A stretch of DNA of 34,381 nt from contig JABDBE010000027.1 of assembly GCA_013288805.1 (NCBI GenBank), forward strand, positions 1 through 34,381. Reading direction: 5' to 3'. The position numbers and the translations under genes were made by a program. The stretch's first letter is position 1. Each line of letters starts with the position of its first letter. The DNA comes from Acidobacteriota bacterium (GTDB taxonomy: Bacteria; Acidobacteriota; Terriglobia; Terriglobales; Acidobacteriaceae). This document shows positions 16,165 to 24,658 of the stretch, piece by piece. The notes under the pieces are model-generated. The model ran no database searches, was not told the origin of the DNA, and was given only the letters and a program-made list of their open reading frames with translations.

Positions 16165-16179
16165 TTACGTTACGTTACG
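16165..16179. promoter_or_regulatory. TTACG triple repeat in the hydrolase/tetR intergenic region
   Basis: Three head-to-tail copies of TTACG, followed by TTTTATAATA, which resembles a -10 for the rightward gene. It lies between divergent start codons, so it may be the TetR binding site. The repeat is short and not a clean palindrome. Confidence 0.4.
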
Positions 16180-16205
16180 TTTTATAATAAACTGCGAAAA
16201 CATCT

Positions 16206-16868
16206 ATGTCAATGAACTTTACGCCACGTTCCGTTAAACTTACTTTGGTGAAGAAGAACACGCTTTCCGCTGCGCGCAAAGGCCGGCCGCCGAGTGAATT
16301 GGCGGCATCGCACCTCGCAATCATGGATGCGGTCTATGCCCTGCTTCAGGAAAAGTCGGTCCGCGACTTGACCATGGAGGAGGTCGCCAAGCGGGCCAGG
16401 GTCGGCAAACCCACGCTTTATAAATGGTGGCCGACCAAGGCGACCCTGGTGTTGGCCATGCTCTGCGAGCGGATGGCACCCAACCTGGCAATGCGGACCG
16501 TCCTGACGGCGGAAGAGTCTCTGCGCCTCCGGGTGCGGCGGTTGATTGAGGTGTTCAACGGGCCCTTCGGCAAAATCGTGGCCGGGCTGATCGCCGCAGG
16601 CCAAAGTGAGCCCGCCATTCGTCAGGAGTTCTTTGACCGATTGGTTAGTCCCCGGCGCACTGCTGCTATCGCCGATCTGCAGCGAGGCAAGGACGCAGGC
16701 GAGTTGCGGTCGGATACAGAACCTGACCTGCTGAACGATGCGATCTTTGGCGCTATCTATTATCGCTTCTTATTGCGCTCGGGCCCATTGACCAGACGGT
16801 TCGGCGAGGAATTGGTCGAGCAAGTCATTCGTGGGCATCGCTCGGGAAATGCCCGGACCCGGAGTTGA
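16206..16868 (+). CDS. TetR/AcrR family transcriptional regulator
   Basis: 220 aa. After a basic leader (1-35, including ARKGRPPS) comes the TetR DNA-binding domain (about 36-85) with HTH LTMEEVAKRARVGKPTLYKWWPTKATLV (55-82). The C-terminal half resembles the TetR_C_11-type effector domain (WWPTKATL group). The first ATG is used; the leader is long and a start at a later GTG (16248) cannot be excluded, as no ribosome site clearly decides. It is divergent from the YcaC-like hydrolase, the probable target. Confidence 0.9.
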   Translation: MSMNFTPRSVKLTLVKKNTLSAARKGRPPSELAASHLAIMDAVYALLQEKSVRDLTMEEVAKRARVGKPTLYKWWPTKATLVLAMLCERMAPNLAMRTVLTAEESLRLRVRRLIEVFNGPFGKIVAGLIAAGQSEPAIRQEFFDRLVSPRRTAAIADLQRGKDAGELRSDTEPDLLNDAIFGAIYYRFLLRSGPLTRRFGEELVEQVIRGHRSGNARTRS

Positions 16869-17298
16869 TGGAAACGACACACGACGCCGGACCCCGAGTG
16901 ATTTGCAGCCGCTGGAATACGACGGCTCAGAGCGCACTGGTCTCATGGAATCATCCATGGCATTCGTCCGCCGTAGGCGATTTCGAGTGTCTCGGTATAG
17001 GATTGTGGATTCGTCAATCTCCGCATTCACTCTCTGCGGCAGCGCGCGTATTCGAATTCATGCGTATGCTTTTTTCTTGCGCACGCGGCGCTCACTATTT
17101 CTCGTGTCAACCCGAACGGAGTGGCCGTTCCAAGGCTATTTCCCTCGCGTCTCTGGCGTCCCAGACCCTGTCCCCCGAGCTCAGAAAGCAAACTGACATC
17201 CTAAATGTTAAACCATGTCTATGAGGCAAGAACGCCTTACAGGAACGCCTCATAGGAAAACACCCTCGGTTCACTCCAGAATTGCCCACGTCAGGGGA
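16869..17298. other. Intergenic stretch, one inverted repeat
   Basis: No recognisable gene. CTATGAGGC at 17219-17227 and GCCTCATAG at 17247-17255 form a perfect 9-bp inverted repeat with a 19-bp spacer. It lies 40 bp past the stop of the small minus-strand gene and could act as its terminator, although no T-run follows. Confidence 0.45.
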
Positions 17299-17478
17299 TC
17301 ACAAGAGGGGGCCGTTAGCAGGGTCCTCTGGGGGCGGGAGCATAGCACCCTTCATCGAGAGCGCATAGCACTCTTCATGAACGGCGTTTCTATCCGCGTC
17401 CGTCTTGGCGGTCCGCAGATCCACCGGCTCATCGCAGAGATAGCATAGCGGGAATCGGGATTGCGCAACCGTTGTCAT
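17299..17478 (-). CDS. Small zinc-ribbon-like protein (CxxC...HxxC)
   Basis: 59 aa from the ATG at 17478, which has CGGAGG eight bases upstream; the longer reading from 17568 has no ribosome site. It contains LCYLCDEPVDL (Cys12, Cys15) and AVHEECY (His34, Cys37), so four potential zinc ligands spaced C-x2-C-x18-H-x2-C. The C-terminus is Pro-rich and short. I recognise the layout from small unassigned acidobacterial proteins. Function unknown. Confidence 0.65.
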   Translation of the reverse strand: MTTVAQSRFPLCYLCDEPVDLRTAKTDADRNAVHEECYALSMKGAMLPPPEDPANGPLL

Positions 17479-17728
17479 GAAGTGACCTCCGTTCGTGACC
17501 GCGCGTTGTCGGCAGACCGTGTATGCACGCGATGCGCCAAACCAAATTGTGGATAAACTCGTAAGCAAAGGTTAGAACCAATCCGTTACCCGTAAACTGA
17601 AGGTGCCGATTCACAGTTCAAGCGCTGAATTACCTCGAAGGCATTCGGATTTTCCTACAGCATACGATGTAGAGAACCAGTAGCCAGAGTACGGCATCGA
17701 AGGAACAACTCTTGCCGAATGCCATTTC

Positions 17729-17980
17729 GTGTCGCATCTGTCTACGAGGATGCTGAAGCTGAGCTACGACATAAAATCGCGAGCCATGGCCAGTCGCAGT
17801 CTGGACGAACTGCGCGATGAACTCAATCGCCTCATGCTGGAGCACATTGAGAGTGTGAATGCAGAGACGTTTCTTGGGAGACTCAATGAAGAGGCGTTGC
17901 TACAGCAAGAAGCGCGGCTCAAGCGTATCCGCGAAGTATCTGCCGAGCTTCTATTGAGATTGAGACGACGCGCAGCGTAG
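17729..17980 (+). CDS. Small helical protein, unknown function
   Basis: 83 aa if the GTG at 17729 is used; ATGs at 17750 and 17786 are alternatives and none has a good ribosome site. From residue 22 it is a charged amphipathic helix (SLDELRDELNRLMLEHIESVNAETF, then LQQEARLKRIREVSAELLLRLRRR) likely to form a helical hairpin or coiled coil. It lies 59 bp upstream of the next small gene in the same direction, so the two may be co-transcribed. No family recognised. Confidence 0.5.
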   Translation: MSHLSTRMLKLSYDIKSRAMASRSLDELRDELNRLMLEHIESVNAETFLGRLNEEALLQQEARLKRIREVSAELLLRLRRRAA

Positions 17981-18039
17981 CGGGTCTTTGGAGCTTCGGA
18001 GGTCGCCGAAAGAAGTCTGGAAGAAGAGGAGGAAAGCGG

Positions 18040-18291
18040 ATGACAGAAAAGCCGAATGTAACTCTGTCCGGAAAAGTTGAGAAAATCATCAAGTCCCCCG
18101 ATCCAAGCGAACCGGAGAAGGCGGAAATATCCCTCAGGGACGGTGATCCTCTCTATCAGGAAATCCGCATTGAAAACTCACTGACGGACGAAAACGGTGA
18201 CGAGGTGAGCCTGAAGAAGGGTGCCGAAGTTGACGTTACGGTTGAAGCTGAGAAGAACGCGACAGTCCCTAAAAGTAATGGCAACAAATAA
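18040..18291 (+). CDS. Small acidic protein with a frameshifted paralogue at 26168
   Basis: 83 aa, preceded by GAGGAGGAAAG at ideal distance. The sequence MTEKPNVTLSGKVEKIIKSP, then DPSEPEKAEISLRDGDPLYQ and IRIENSLTDENGDEVSLKKGAEVDVTVEA suggests an all-beta fold with a Lys-rich tail. Its paralogue at 26168-26388 shares about two thirds of its residues. No signal peptide or metal motif is present. I recognise it as a recurrent small acidobacterial protein but know of no function. Confidence 0.75.
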   Translation: MTEKPNVTLSGKVEKIIKSPDPSEPEKAEISLRDGDPLYQEIRIENSLTDENGDEVSLKKGAEVDVTVEAEKNATVPKSNGNK

Positions 18292-18833
18292 TTCCAGACG
18301 CGCCACTTCCGTGTTTTTATCTCCAACGAGCGTATATAGGAAGGCACGGCGAAAGGAATGATTTGGTCAATAGCATACTCGTAGACGCAGCGGATGCTGG
18401 TGATCCGAGGCTATTGAGCACCGCCAATTTGCAATGATCCAGATCGGGTACGCGAAGCACCCGGCGACGGTAATTCGGCTTGATTCTGTTGTTGCTCATT
18501 GGCAGTAGCCCTCGCATGCCGCAAGCATTGGAAGTACGGCATACCGCCCGCGGGATGCAAGTCTGCTCAAGGGAGGAATACGGCCTTGCGGGTCTGAGCG
18601 CCACGGCCTGTTTACATCAGTTAACAAGATCGCCGCTAAGCTGGTTTCGGCTAAGGCCAGTCGCAAGATCACTGAGGTCCATGATCTCTTTCTCTTTATG
18701 GCATTTCACAAGGTCACCTTGGAATAGTTGACCTCGGTACATACCGCCCCGCGAGGCTATAGCCTAGTATCTAAAAAACCCAACCTCTGGACAAACGTTC
18801 CACCGCTCGTAAGACGTAAGCGAAGGAGGGACC
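18292..18833. other. Intergenic stretch, no gene seen
   Basis: Several short overlapping frames on both strands, none with a recognisable product or convincing start. The ribosome site of the PilZ-like gene (GAAGGAGGG) is at its right end. Confidence 0.4.
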
Positions 18834-19193
18834 GTGAAGACTAGATCTGTTGATGGGATGCAGGTACTAAAGCGCCGAAGTAGTCGCATGGCGCTCAAAG
18901 CTCGTATAACGATGTCAGGCGATGACTGTACGAAGTGCGCCTTCACTCTGCCCGCCAACGCAACCAAGCTGAACCGACATGGGGCTGCCATTCAACTGAA
19001 TCGTGAGCTGTTGGTGGGTTCAACCATCTTGTTACAGAACACTCGCCAGACTAAGCTTTCTGCCCGGGTAGTCACCCTGATCAGCGCACAACGTCAGGGT
19101 GTCTATACATATGGGGTCGAGTTTCTCGAAGCAGACGCCGTGGAAAAGAATTTCTGGGGAATCAACTTTCCGTCGCCTGTCGTTCCAAAGTGA
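18834..19193 (+). CDS. PilZ-like domain protein
   Basis: 119 aa, GTG start with GAAGGAGGG six bases upstream. The layout fits PilZ: an N-terminal basic RRSSR motif (15-19), a Cys/Phe strand region, LNRHGAAIQLNRELLVGSTILL (46-67, the equivalent of the D/N-x-S-x-x-G segment but with His-Gly-Ala-Ala), ARVVTLI, and YGVEFLEADAVEKNFWGINFP. PilZ domains bind cyclic di-GMP through RxxxR and DxSxxG. Here the second motif is altered (NRHGAA), so c-di-GMP binding is uncertain. No neighbouring partner gene is evident. Confidence 0.72.
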   Translation: MKTRSVDGMQVLKRRSSRMALKARITMSGDDCTKCAFTLPANATKLNRHGAAIQLNRELLVGSTILLQNTRQTKLSARVVTLISAQRQGVYTYGVEFLEADAVEKNFWGINFPSPVVPK

Positions 19194-19287
19194 GTTGGCT
19201 CCTGACGAGTTTATGCTTCAAGTCGAGCGCGTGAGATCGATGAATGACTATCCGCAACCTGATCAGGATGTCTGCTCACGGTCGATC

Positions 19288-22047
19288 TCACCGCATCACC
19301 TGCCTACTAAGTATTTGCGATTCGTTCTGTGGCGCGTGTGTGAAATAGAAGTAGCTGCCTCCGTTGCCTCCCCACGTGATCACCCCGTCTTGTTTGCCAC
19401 CCTGAAAATTACCGATCGGCAAACTCTGGATAGAACTGAACGATATGCCGAGAGGCGACCATGAGCTCTTGTGCCCAGGGGATGTGTACTGCCACTTGAC
19501 GAGCAATGTCGATTCTGCCAGGTCTGTATAGCCGTCGCCGTTGAAATCACCCGCCACCAGTCCAGCTACCGAATCTACCGGAGAGTCGCCAATATCAGTC
19601 CAGGAAGTCGTGCCCCATTCCGTCACTTGCCATTTATGGTTCTGCACACGCAGGATCTGTGTCTTGCTCTTGTCTGTGAAATGACCGAAGCGCAGATTGG
19701 AAATCGTGTCCGCATGGGGCACCGCCCATGATGTCCAGTTCCGCCCCCCGGAGGCCAAAAGCCATTGCGCGCCCGTGGCCAGCAGTAGATCGCTGCGCCC
19801 GTCGCCATCAAAATCGCCGACCGCCAAATCGGCGAAGGGCCCGTTGGTCACGTTGATGGTTTGCCACGCTGAGACACCTGCCCATGAGACATCGATGTTG
19901 GAACCGTGAACGGTCAGGACGTCCGTACGGCCGTCTCCGTCAAAATCACCCAACAGGAGAGCGCTCGCCGGCTCGGATGCACGATTCAGGTAACGCCATT
20001 CCGCCTGCCCGCCCGAGGAGTAATACCAGACGGCTCCCGTTGCCAGGAAAACGTCGTCGATTCCGTCGCCGTCGAAATCGCCGACTAAGAGCCGCCCCTG
20101 CGTCGGGTCCTGGTTGAAGCTATTGCCGGACTCAACAGGAGAAATAAAGAGCTGACCCGAGTTCGCGGAAGCGGCCCTAATCGCCATTCCCTGGGACTGA
20201 AGGAATACATTGTCGTGAATATTGGTAAATCGACAGGACGAACCACGTTCGTTGACGCTGTGCTGGAAGACGCCTGGGTTCCACCAGAGAAATGTTTGGT
20301 TGTTCTTCAGAAATGTGTTCCAGCCGACGTCGAAGTAATCGCCGGCGAGCCCCGCGTCCCAGCTACTCTTTCCCGTGTAATTGACACTACCGTGCATGTC
20401 AATCTCGTCGCTGGTGTAAGTCCCGATTTCGCTCAGGAAGAAGTTGTCCATCGCCGCGTAGCCTCCCAGGCAGCTCATTTCACGCGAAGCCACCGGTTGA
20501 TTTACCGATCCGTAAAATACATTTGCGCGGATCTGTGCAAACTGTCCCCCGCTCGGGCTGACCTCGTACTGGTCGTCATGCATGAAATTTCCGACCATTA
20601 GTGCTATCGGCGTGTCCGGATACCCACATCCAGTGCAGGGGCTTGGCTGAGCATTAGGGTCGCCCGGGAAACCTGCGCTGCCAGCTCCAGTGCCAGCCGC
20701 TGGCCAGTGAGAAATCTCCATACGGTCGATCCAGACGCTCGGCAAGGGCAAAGACCAGTAGGGGGCTCGACTGGCCGAGATGGCGACTTGATTTGCAGTG
20801 TTATCTTCGATGATTTTCCCGCAGCGTGAGTCTCCGTTAGGGCCGTGCAGCCGGAACCCCGTAAAGCGGACGGCTTGACCCGTGGCTTGAAAGACGGGCC
20901 AGTCGGTTTTATCGGAATCGACACACGTTCGGATCTCCGGCCCATTGTACGTATAGCTCCGGTAACCGCGGATGGTGGTCCCATCAGCCACCTCGATGTT
21001 GCCGAGACCGACGCCGGTACTCGAGACGCCAGGATACGACAAGTCGGTCAGCACCAAGGGTTGGGAATCATCGATTTGGACAACTGTTCCCCAGCCGCAC
21101 TGTGTCGCCGCGCAAGCCAGATGTGGCTGATCTGAAACGGTCAGAAATCCCGATGTAGGCGTCGCACCGGAGCCATCGACCGCATTGAACCGGAAATACC
21201 GTGCGTCGATCCGCAATGGTTCCTCTTCCGAGACCACGCGCGTGGCGACGACGAGCGGCGTCCGCGGAACCGTTGATCCATTCGCCCGCTCTATCACGAA
21301 GTCGCGCGTCACCTTGGCGCCGGCAGCTTGCGAACCCATCAGGATCGCATCTCCGTCGACCGCAAATCGCTGCGCGGGAGAAAGTGGTTTACTACAGGCC
21401 TGAAGCTCGAGCGCCGCGTTTGTGGCTACCGTCCTACCATGAACGCCAATGCAAAATCCGGTGTTCGTTGCCCCCGTAGACGTTGTCACTGGAGCCGTTG
21501 GTGCTGTAACCGCGATGTGAGAACTCAGGGGAGCGTTTGTGAATATCGGATAGACGGAGAGCACTACATCGTGACTCATGTGGTCGATTTCCGTCACCCG
21601 AATTTCCTGACCATTGGTGTGGTCGCACGCATTGATGAATACTGGGCTGCCCGGAGCCCATGATTGAGGCGGTCCAGCATCGATGCAGCGCCCGCTACCG
21701 AGGTCCTGGATGTAGAACAAGCGATTAACCAGTGGAGCACCCAAGCAGAATGCCGCACAGTTGACAGGCGGTGGTGGCGGTGGAGGTGGTGGCGGCGCTG
21801 TCTTGCAGTCGCACTCGTACTCGCCCTTTGGGCCGCTGGTGGTGCAGACACCTTGGGCCTCGCCAGACTTACACGCGGCCTTAGGGTTCGCGCACTGCCC
21901 TCGACTCTGGCCTTTGTCGATTACAGCGCACGTCTGTGCCACAGCACTTGGTGACCAGAGCGAGACGACACTCGCCGCGAGCAGTAACAGCAGCAAGGCC
22001 CTGACATGTTGCTTTGCAAAGTTGTGTCGACAATACGCGAGTAGCAT
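19288..22047 (-). CDS. Large secreted mosaic protein with VCBS/FG-GAP repeats
   Basis: 919 aa from the ATG at 22047, which follows GAGGAGGGGC; the frame stays open upstream without a better start. Signal peptide with a Leu-rich core (about 15-37, ending AVAQ). Then a Cys-rich module (Cys40, 52, 59, 68, 79, 81), a run of ten prolines (85-94), and a ricin-B-like stretch (about 105-250: IQDLGSGRCIDAGPP, FINACDHTNGQE, LELQACSKPLSPAQRF). The middle (about 300-640) looks like a right-handed parallel beta-helix (GNFMHDDQYEV, NIHDNVFLQSQGMAIRA). The tail (about 655-919) has at least four FG-GAP/VCBS repeats of the type LLLGDFDGDGRTDVL, with Ca-binding DFDGDG loops, one degenerate (FGHFTDKSKT). Probably a carbohydrate- or surface-binding exoprotein; the enzymatic role is uncertain. 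Confidence 0.88.
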   Translation of the reverse strand: MLLAYCRHNFAKQHVRALLLLLLAASVVSLWSPSAVAQTCAVIDKGQSRGQCANPKAACKSGEAQGVCTTSGPKGEYECDCKTAPPPPPPPPPPVNCAAFCLGAPLVNRLFYIQDLGSGRCIDAGPPQSWAPGSPVFINACDHTNGQEIRVTEIDHMSHDVVLSVYPIFTNAPLSSHIAVTAPTAPVTTSTGATNTGFCIGVHGRTVATNAALELQACSKPLSPAQRFAVDGDAILMGSQAAGAKVTRDFVIERANGSTVPRTPLVVATRVVSEEEPLRIDARYFRFNAVDGSGATPTSGFLTVSDQPHLACAATQCGWGTVVQIDDSQPLVLTDLSYPGVSSTGVGLGNIEVADGTTIRGYRSYTYNGPEIRTCVDSDKTDWPVFQATGQAVRFTGFRLHGPNGDSRCGKIIEDNTANQVAISASRAPYWSLPLPSVWIDRMEISHWPAAGTGAGSAGFPGDPNAQPSPCTGCGYPDTPIALMVGNFMHDDQYEVSPSGGQFAQIRANVFYGSVNQPVASREMSCLGGYAAMDNFFLSEIGTYTSDEIDMHGSVNYTGKSSWDAGLAGDYFDVGWNTFLKNNQTFLWWNPGVFQHSVNERGSSCRFTNIHDNVFLQSQGMAIRAASANSGQLFISPVESGNSFNQDPTQGRLLVGDFDGDGIDDVFLATGAVWYYSSGGQAEWRYLNRASEPASALLLGDFDGDGRTDVLTVHGSNIDVSWAGVSAWQTINVTNGPFADLAVGDFDGDGRSDLLLATGAQWLLASGGRNWTSWAVPHADTISNLRFGHFTDKSKTQILRVQNHKWQVTEWGTTSWTDIGDSPVDSVAGLVAGDFNGDGYTDLAESTLLVKWQYTSPGHKSSWSPLGISFSSIQSLPIGNFQGGKQDGVITWGGNGGSYFYFTHAPQNESQILSRQVMR

Positions 22048-22603
22048 ACGCTGCCCCTCCTCAACGACCGGCGTGCGGATAATGATCTCCTTTTTGGTCT
22101 CAATCGAGCCCCGGATCGAAATTTTCTTTTGGACCGAACAACGGCTCATGGCGGAACCCCGACCGAGTTTTAAAGACCCTTGATAGAAATGGACTGAGCG
22201 TCCAGCGTTGCTGGCCTCTAAAGAAAGAATCGGAAACGGCAGGGAAAATACGACACGTGCGAGCAAGTATTTCTTTGTTGCCGCGGGCGGAGCTGGCAAA
22301 TCAGTTGAAGCAACCATGCGTGCTATTGGTAGTTTTTCGGGCAGGAAGATAAGGCAAATCAATCAGCGAAAATGGCTTGCACGACACCATGAAAGTCAAT
22401 TGGCGGAAAATCTCGATTACACTCAAACCCCCATCAAACCGTGTAATGGCCCGTTCACAAACATCTATCTCGATTGTCGATTAGTCGCACAGTCGGCGGC
22501 CACGACTATTCTGATTCTGCAAGTTTCCGGCTCGTCGAGCGTTCTCGAAGAAAATGATAACTGGATTGCTCGGCTCGAACAGGCGCAGTGCAATGACAAG
22601 ACG
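22048..22603. other. Intergenic stretch with a shared 28-bp motif
   Basis: No recognisable gene, though long frames from both flanking genes extend into it. It holds 22403-22430, which resembles 10904-10930 and ends in the same ACTCAAACCC. A PadR-type regulator that normally precedes the membrane gene at 22604 is absent. Confidence 0.4.
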
Positions 22604-23041
22604 ATGACGAAGAACCGCACAAGAACGCTATGGCTGCCTGCTCTTATGAGTCTGACCGGTTCAATGTTGTGGCGGTTCATGTTGCAAAGATCCTTTCCAC
22701 CATCGCAGCCGCTTTTAAACCACGCAGGGCTCCCGCTCGCGTACCAACTTCTCTGGCTTGCTGCCTTGCCGTTAGTTGGCGCATCGAGCGTGTATTTATC
22801 TCGCCGCGCCGGAGGCGACAAATTGACAGGCCTTATGGCGGCTCTGTCCCCTTCGATCGTGATGATCCCGCTCTGGCTGGCATTAGCGACCAAGATGAGT
22901 CACCCATCTCCCCGCCAGTGGTTTGGCTTGGTTTGCGGCGTGCTGAATTGGATTGTTACGCCCGGTATTGCTCTTTCATTGGGCGCGTGGGCTGTGCTGA
23001 GGACCCAGACTTCCAAGAACACAGACAATGTCACTCACTAA
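22604..23041 (+). CDS. Four-TM membrane protein of the PadR-associated type
   Basis: 145 aa from the ATG at 22604 (MTKNRTRTLWLPALMSLTGSML...). Four hydrophobic segments at about 8-26, 41-63, 74-97 and 106-130, with YLSRRAGG between the second and third. I recognise the pattern from acidobacterial proteins usually encoded just after a PadR-family regulator, but no PadR gene is present here. A longer frame runs back to 22208 with non-family sequence, which I do not accept. No strong ribosome site is visible, so the gene may be an orphaned copy. Function unknown. Confidence 0.65.
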   Translation: MTKNRTRTLWLPALMSLTGSMLWRFMLQRSFPPSQPLLNHAGLPLAYQLLWLAALPLVGASSVYLSRRAGGDKLTGLMAALSPSIVMIPLWLALATKMSHPSPRQWFGLVCGVLNWIVTPGIALSLGAWAVLRTQTSKNTDNVTH

Positions 23042-23399
23042 ACCATCCTCAGAATCATAAGGTTTCAGGAGAAAGCAGGAAACAACTGATCTCTTGTGAC
23101 CTCTCATCTTCTCTTGCCAATCCCAGGATGTTAAGGCTCGAACAGATCCACTCTCATTGTGGTCCAGTGGGCTGTTGCTTCACCTCCTCAGTTCTAGCAT
23201 TCGTTCTCTGATCGCCTCCTGTTCCAAGACGATCCGCACCCGCATTTTCTGCAGATCTAATTCCACGAGAGCAATTATCTGGGGTTCCGCCCGCTCGCGT
23301 GGGCTGGCAAACATGTGACGGAGGTTAGCGGCAACCATTGCATGTGTGGACCCGTCAGAACTATCAGGTCAAGCGACTAAGAAATGACTTCGTTGGCAC
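23042..23399. other. Intergenic stretch, nothing recognised
   Basis: No coding frame with recognisable content and no clear structure on either strand. Confidence 0.35.
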
Positions 23400-23612
23400 T
23401 TAGCTTGCATCGCTACACTTGCACTTGTGTCGGTCGAACTGATATTGAAGATTCGCTTGAGCCATCGCAGGGCTTAGAGCCGCAACCGGAACTGTGAATC
23501 GCTCGGCGCAGGCTGTGCAGATGGCCGTCGCGGGCACGATTGAACTCCATTCAACTACGCGAAGTCGCCGGGGTAAACTTCTATTGTGCTCGATTTCTGC
23601 GCTGATGCTCAC
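23400..23612 (-). CDS. Small Cys/His protein with C-x2-C-x26-H-x-C module
   Basis: 70 aa, GTG start at 23612. After a variable N-terminus, ICTACAERFTVPVAAL provides Cys32 and Cys35 and FDRHKCK provides His62 and Cys64, a likely zinc site. The same module, with a spacer of 27, occurs twice in the protein at 26427-26780. It resembles small acidobacterial proteins with a CxxC...F-x-x-H-x-C pattern; no function is known. Two tandem perfect palindromes lie 22-44 bp upstream of its start. Confidence 0.65.
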   Translation of the reverse strand: MSISAEIEHNRSLPRRLRVVEWSSIVPATAICTACAERFTVPVAALSPAMAQANLQYQFDRHKCKCSDAS

Positions 23613-24376
23613 CGTGGGGGTTTCCAGCTTAGACGCTATATAGCGACGTTATAACGCGGATGATATCGCCGGGGTTCGGGTGGTGTCAAACGTAAGATGG
23701 AGCGACTTTGGAATGCGTAAGCGGGAAGAAGAAAGTCGCACCACTCCTCGATGCTGTACCGGCAACAGGAACTACTGCGCAGCTCCAACCGACTCTCGCC
23801 GCCAGATTGAGAGTCCAGGCGCCTCTAGTGCCAGTGCGCCGAGCGATGCGGGTTCGGAAGTCGGCCTCGTGAGAGCTGCGTCAGGCCCTTCGGGAATGTC
23901 ATGGTGCCCTTGGTCTGTCCCGCAATGATTCCCTTGCCAGCAATGGTCTCGTAGGCGAAGCCCGCCAGAGTGGCGATGATCTTAAATTGACTCTTCAAGA
24001 CCTTCACGTTGAGTCGCGCCCAGGCAAACCCACCAGTTCGAATAATATCGCAGGCGTCACGGCGCAAGATGGCACAGGCGCAACGGGCAAGATCGGCAAG
24101 GGCTCGGAATGGATCGCAGCCAATACCGGTCACGAAGACCACTGATCCGGTTCCCCTGAAGCGCAGCATGTCAACGCAGCCCGCAGAAAAATCGCCGCAT
24201 TCCAACCCGCACGTTGGGCGAAAATAAAAGCTCAACAGAAGAGGGCTGCGTAGTCAGTCCGCACGGAGAATCTGACGAATCTATCAACGATGAAAGTCAC
24301 ACTGGAGGACGCATTGTCTTTACTCGGCAAGTACGTGGACGAACGTACCCCCGTACTTGCTGGTCTTTTGACTCCA
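23613..24376. other. Mostly unassigned stretch
   Basis: A minus-strand frame at 23825-24235 (136 codons) is open but has no recognisable domain, and a plus-strand frame overlaps it; neither is accepted as a gene. Tandem palindromes at 23634-23656 are listed separately. Confidence 0.35.
23634..23656. promoter_or_regulatory. Two tandem palindromes upstream of the small Cys/His gene
   Basis: CGCTATATAGCG (23634-23645) and CGTTATAACG (23647-23656) are each perfect palindromes separated by one base. They lie immediately upstream of the minus-strand gene that starts at 23612. TA-rich tandem palindromes of this kind resemble dimeric repressor sites (PadR or GntR classes, for example), overlapping a promoter. 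Confidence 0.5.
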
Positions 24377-24595
24377 TCAGCGATCAGACGATTCTGATTG
24401 CTGTTCGTCGTTCTTTTTCTCTTTCGCAAGTGCCTTGATTTCTTCCGCTATTCCTTGATGCCTTTCTTGGCGTTGTTGATGAGCATTCTGCTCACCTTGG
24501 GTCTTTGGTCCAGCCTCGTACGCACTATCCAGTTCTTTCAGCACTGATATCTCTTTCAAAAGCGTGAGCACCTGAACGGATTTGTCGCTGCCCAT
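24377..24595 (-). CDS. Small charged helical protein, unknown function
   Basis: 72 aa. Almost entirely helical and charged: LTLLKEISVLKELDSAYEAGPKT, then a Gln/Glu/His/Arg-rich stretch (QQRQERHQGIAEEIKALAKEKK) and a Ser/Gln tail. The motif LLKELDxxYExGPKT is one I recognise from small acidobacterial proteins. No ribosome site of note. It lies 63 bp downstream of nothing obvious and directly precedes the SYLF-OmpA stop in map order, on the same strand, so it could be read from that transcript. Confidence 0.6.
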   Translation of the reverse strand: MGSDKSVQVLTLLKEISVLKELDSAYEAGPKTQGEQNAHQQRQERHQGIAEEIKALAKEKKNDEQQSESSDR

Positions 24596-24658
24596 GCTAG
24601 ACCCTCAGTCCAATCGTGACAGTGTGTATTTCTGGAATCAGTCCGGTGTAAGCGCAGT

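Noticed and set aside
21764..21795. GGTGGCGGTGGAGG-rich tract that could look like a repeat array
   Set aside because: It is simply the coding sequence of the ten-proline linker in the minus-strand exoprotein.
23825..24235. 136-codon minus-strand open frame
   Set aside because: No recognisable domain, no clear ribosome site, and a plus-strand frame of similar quality overlaps it.
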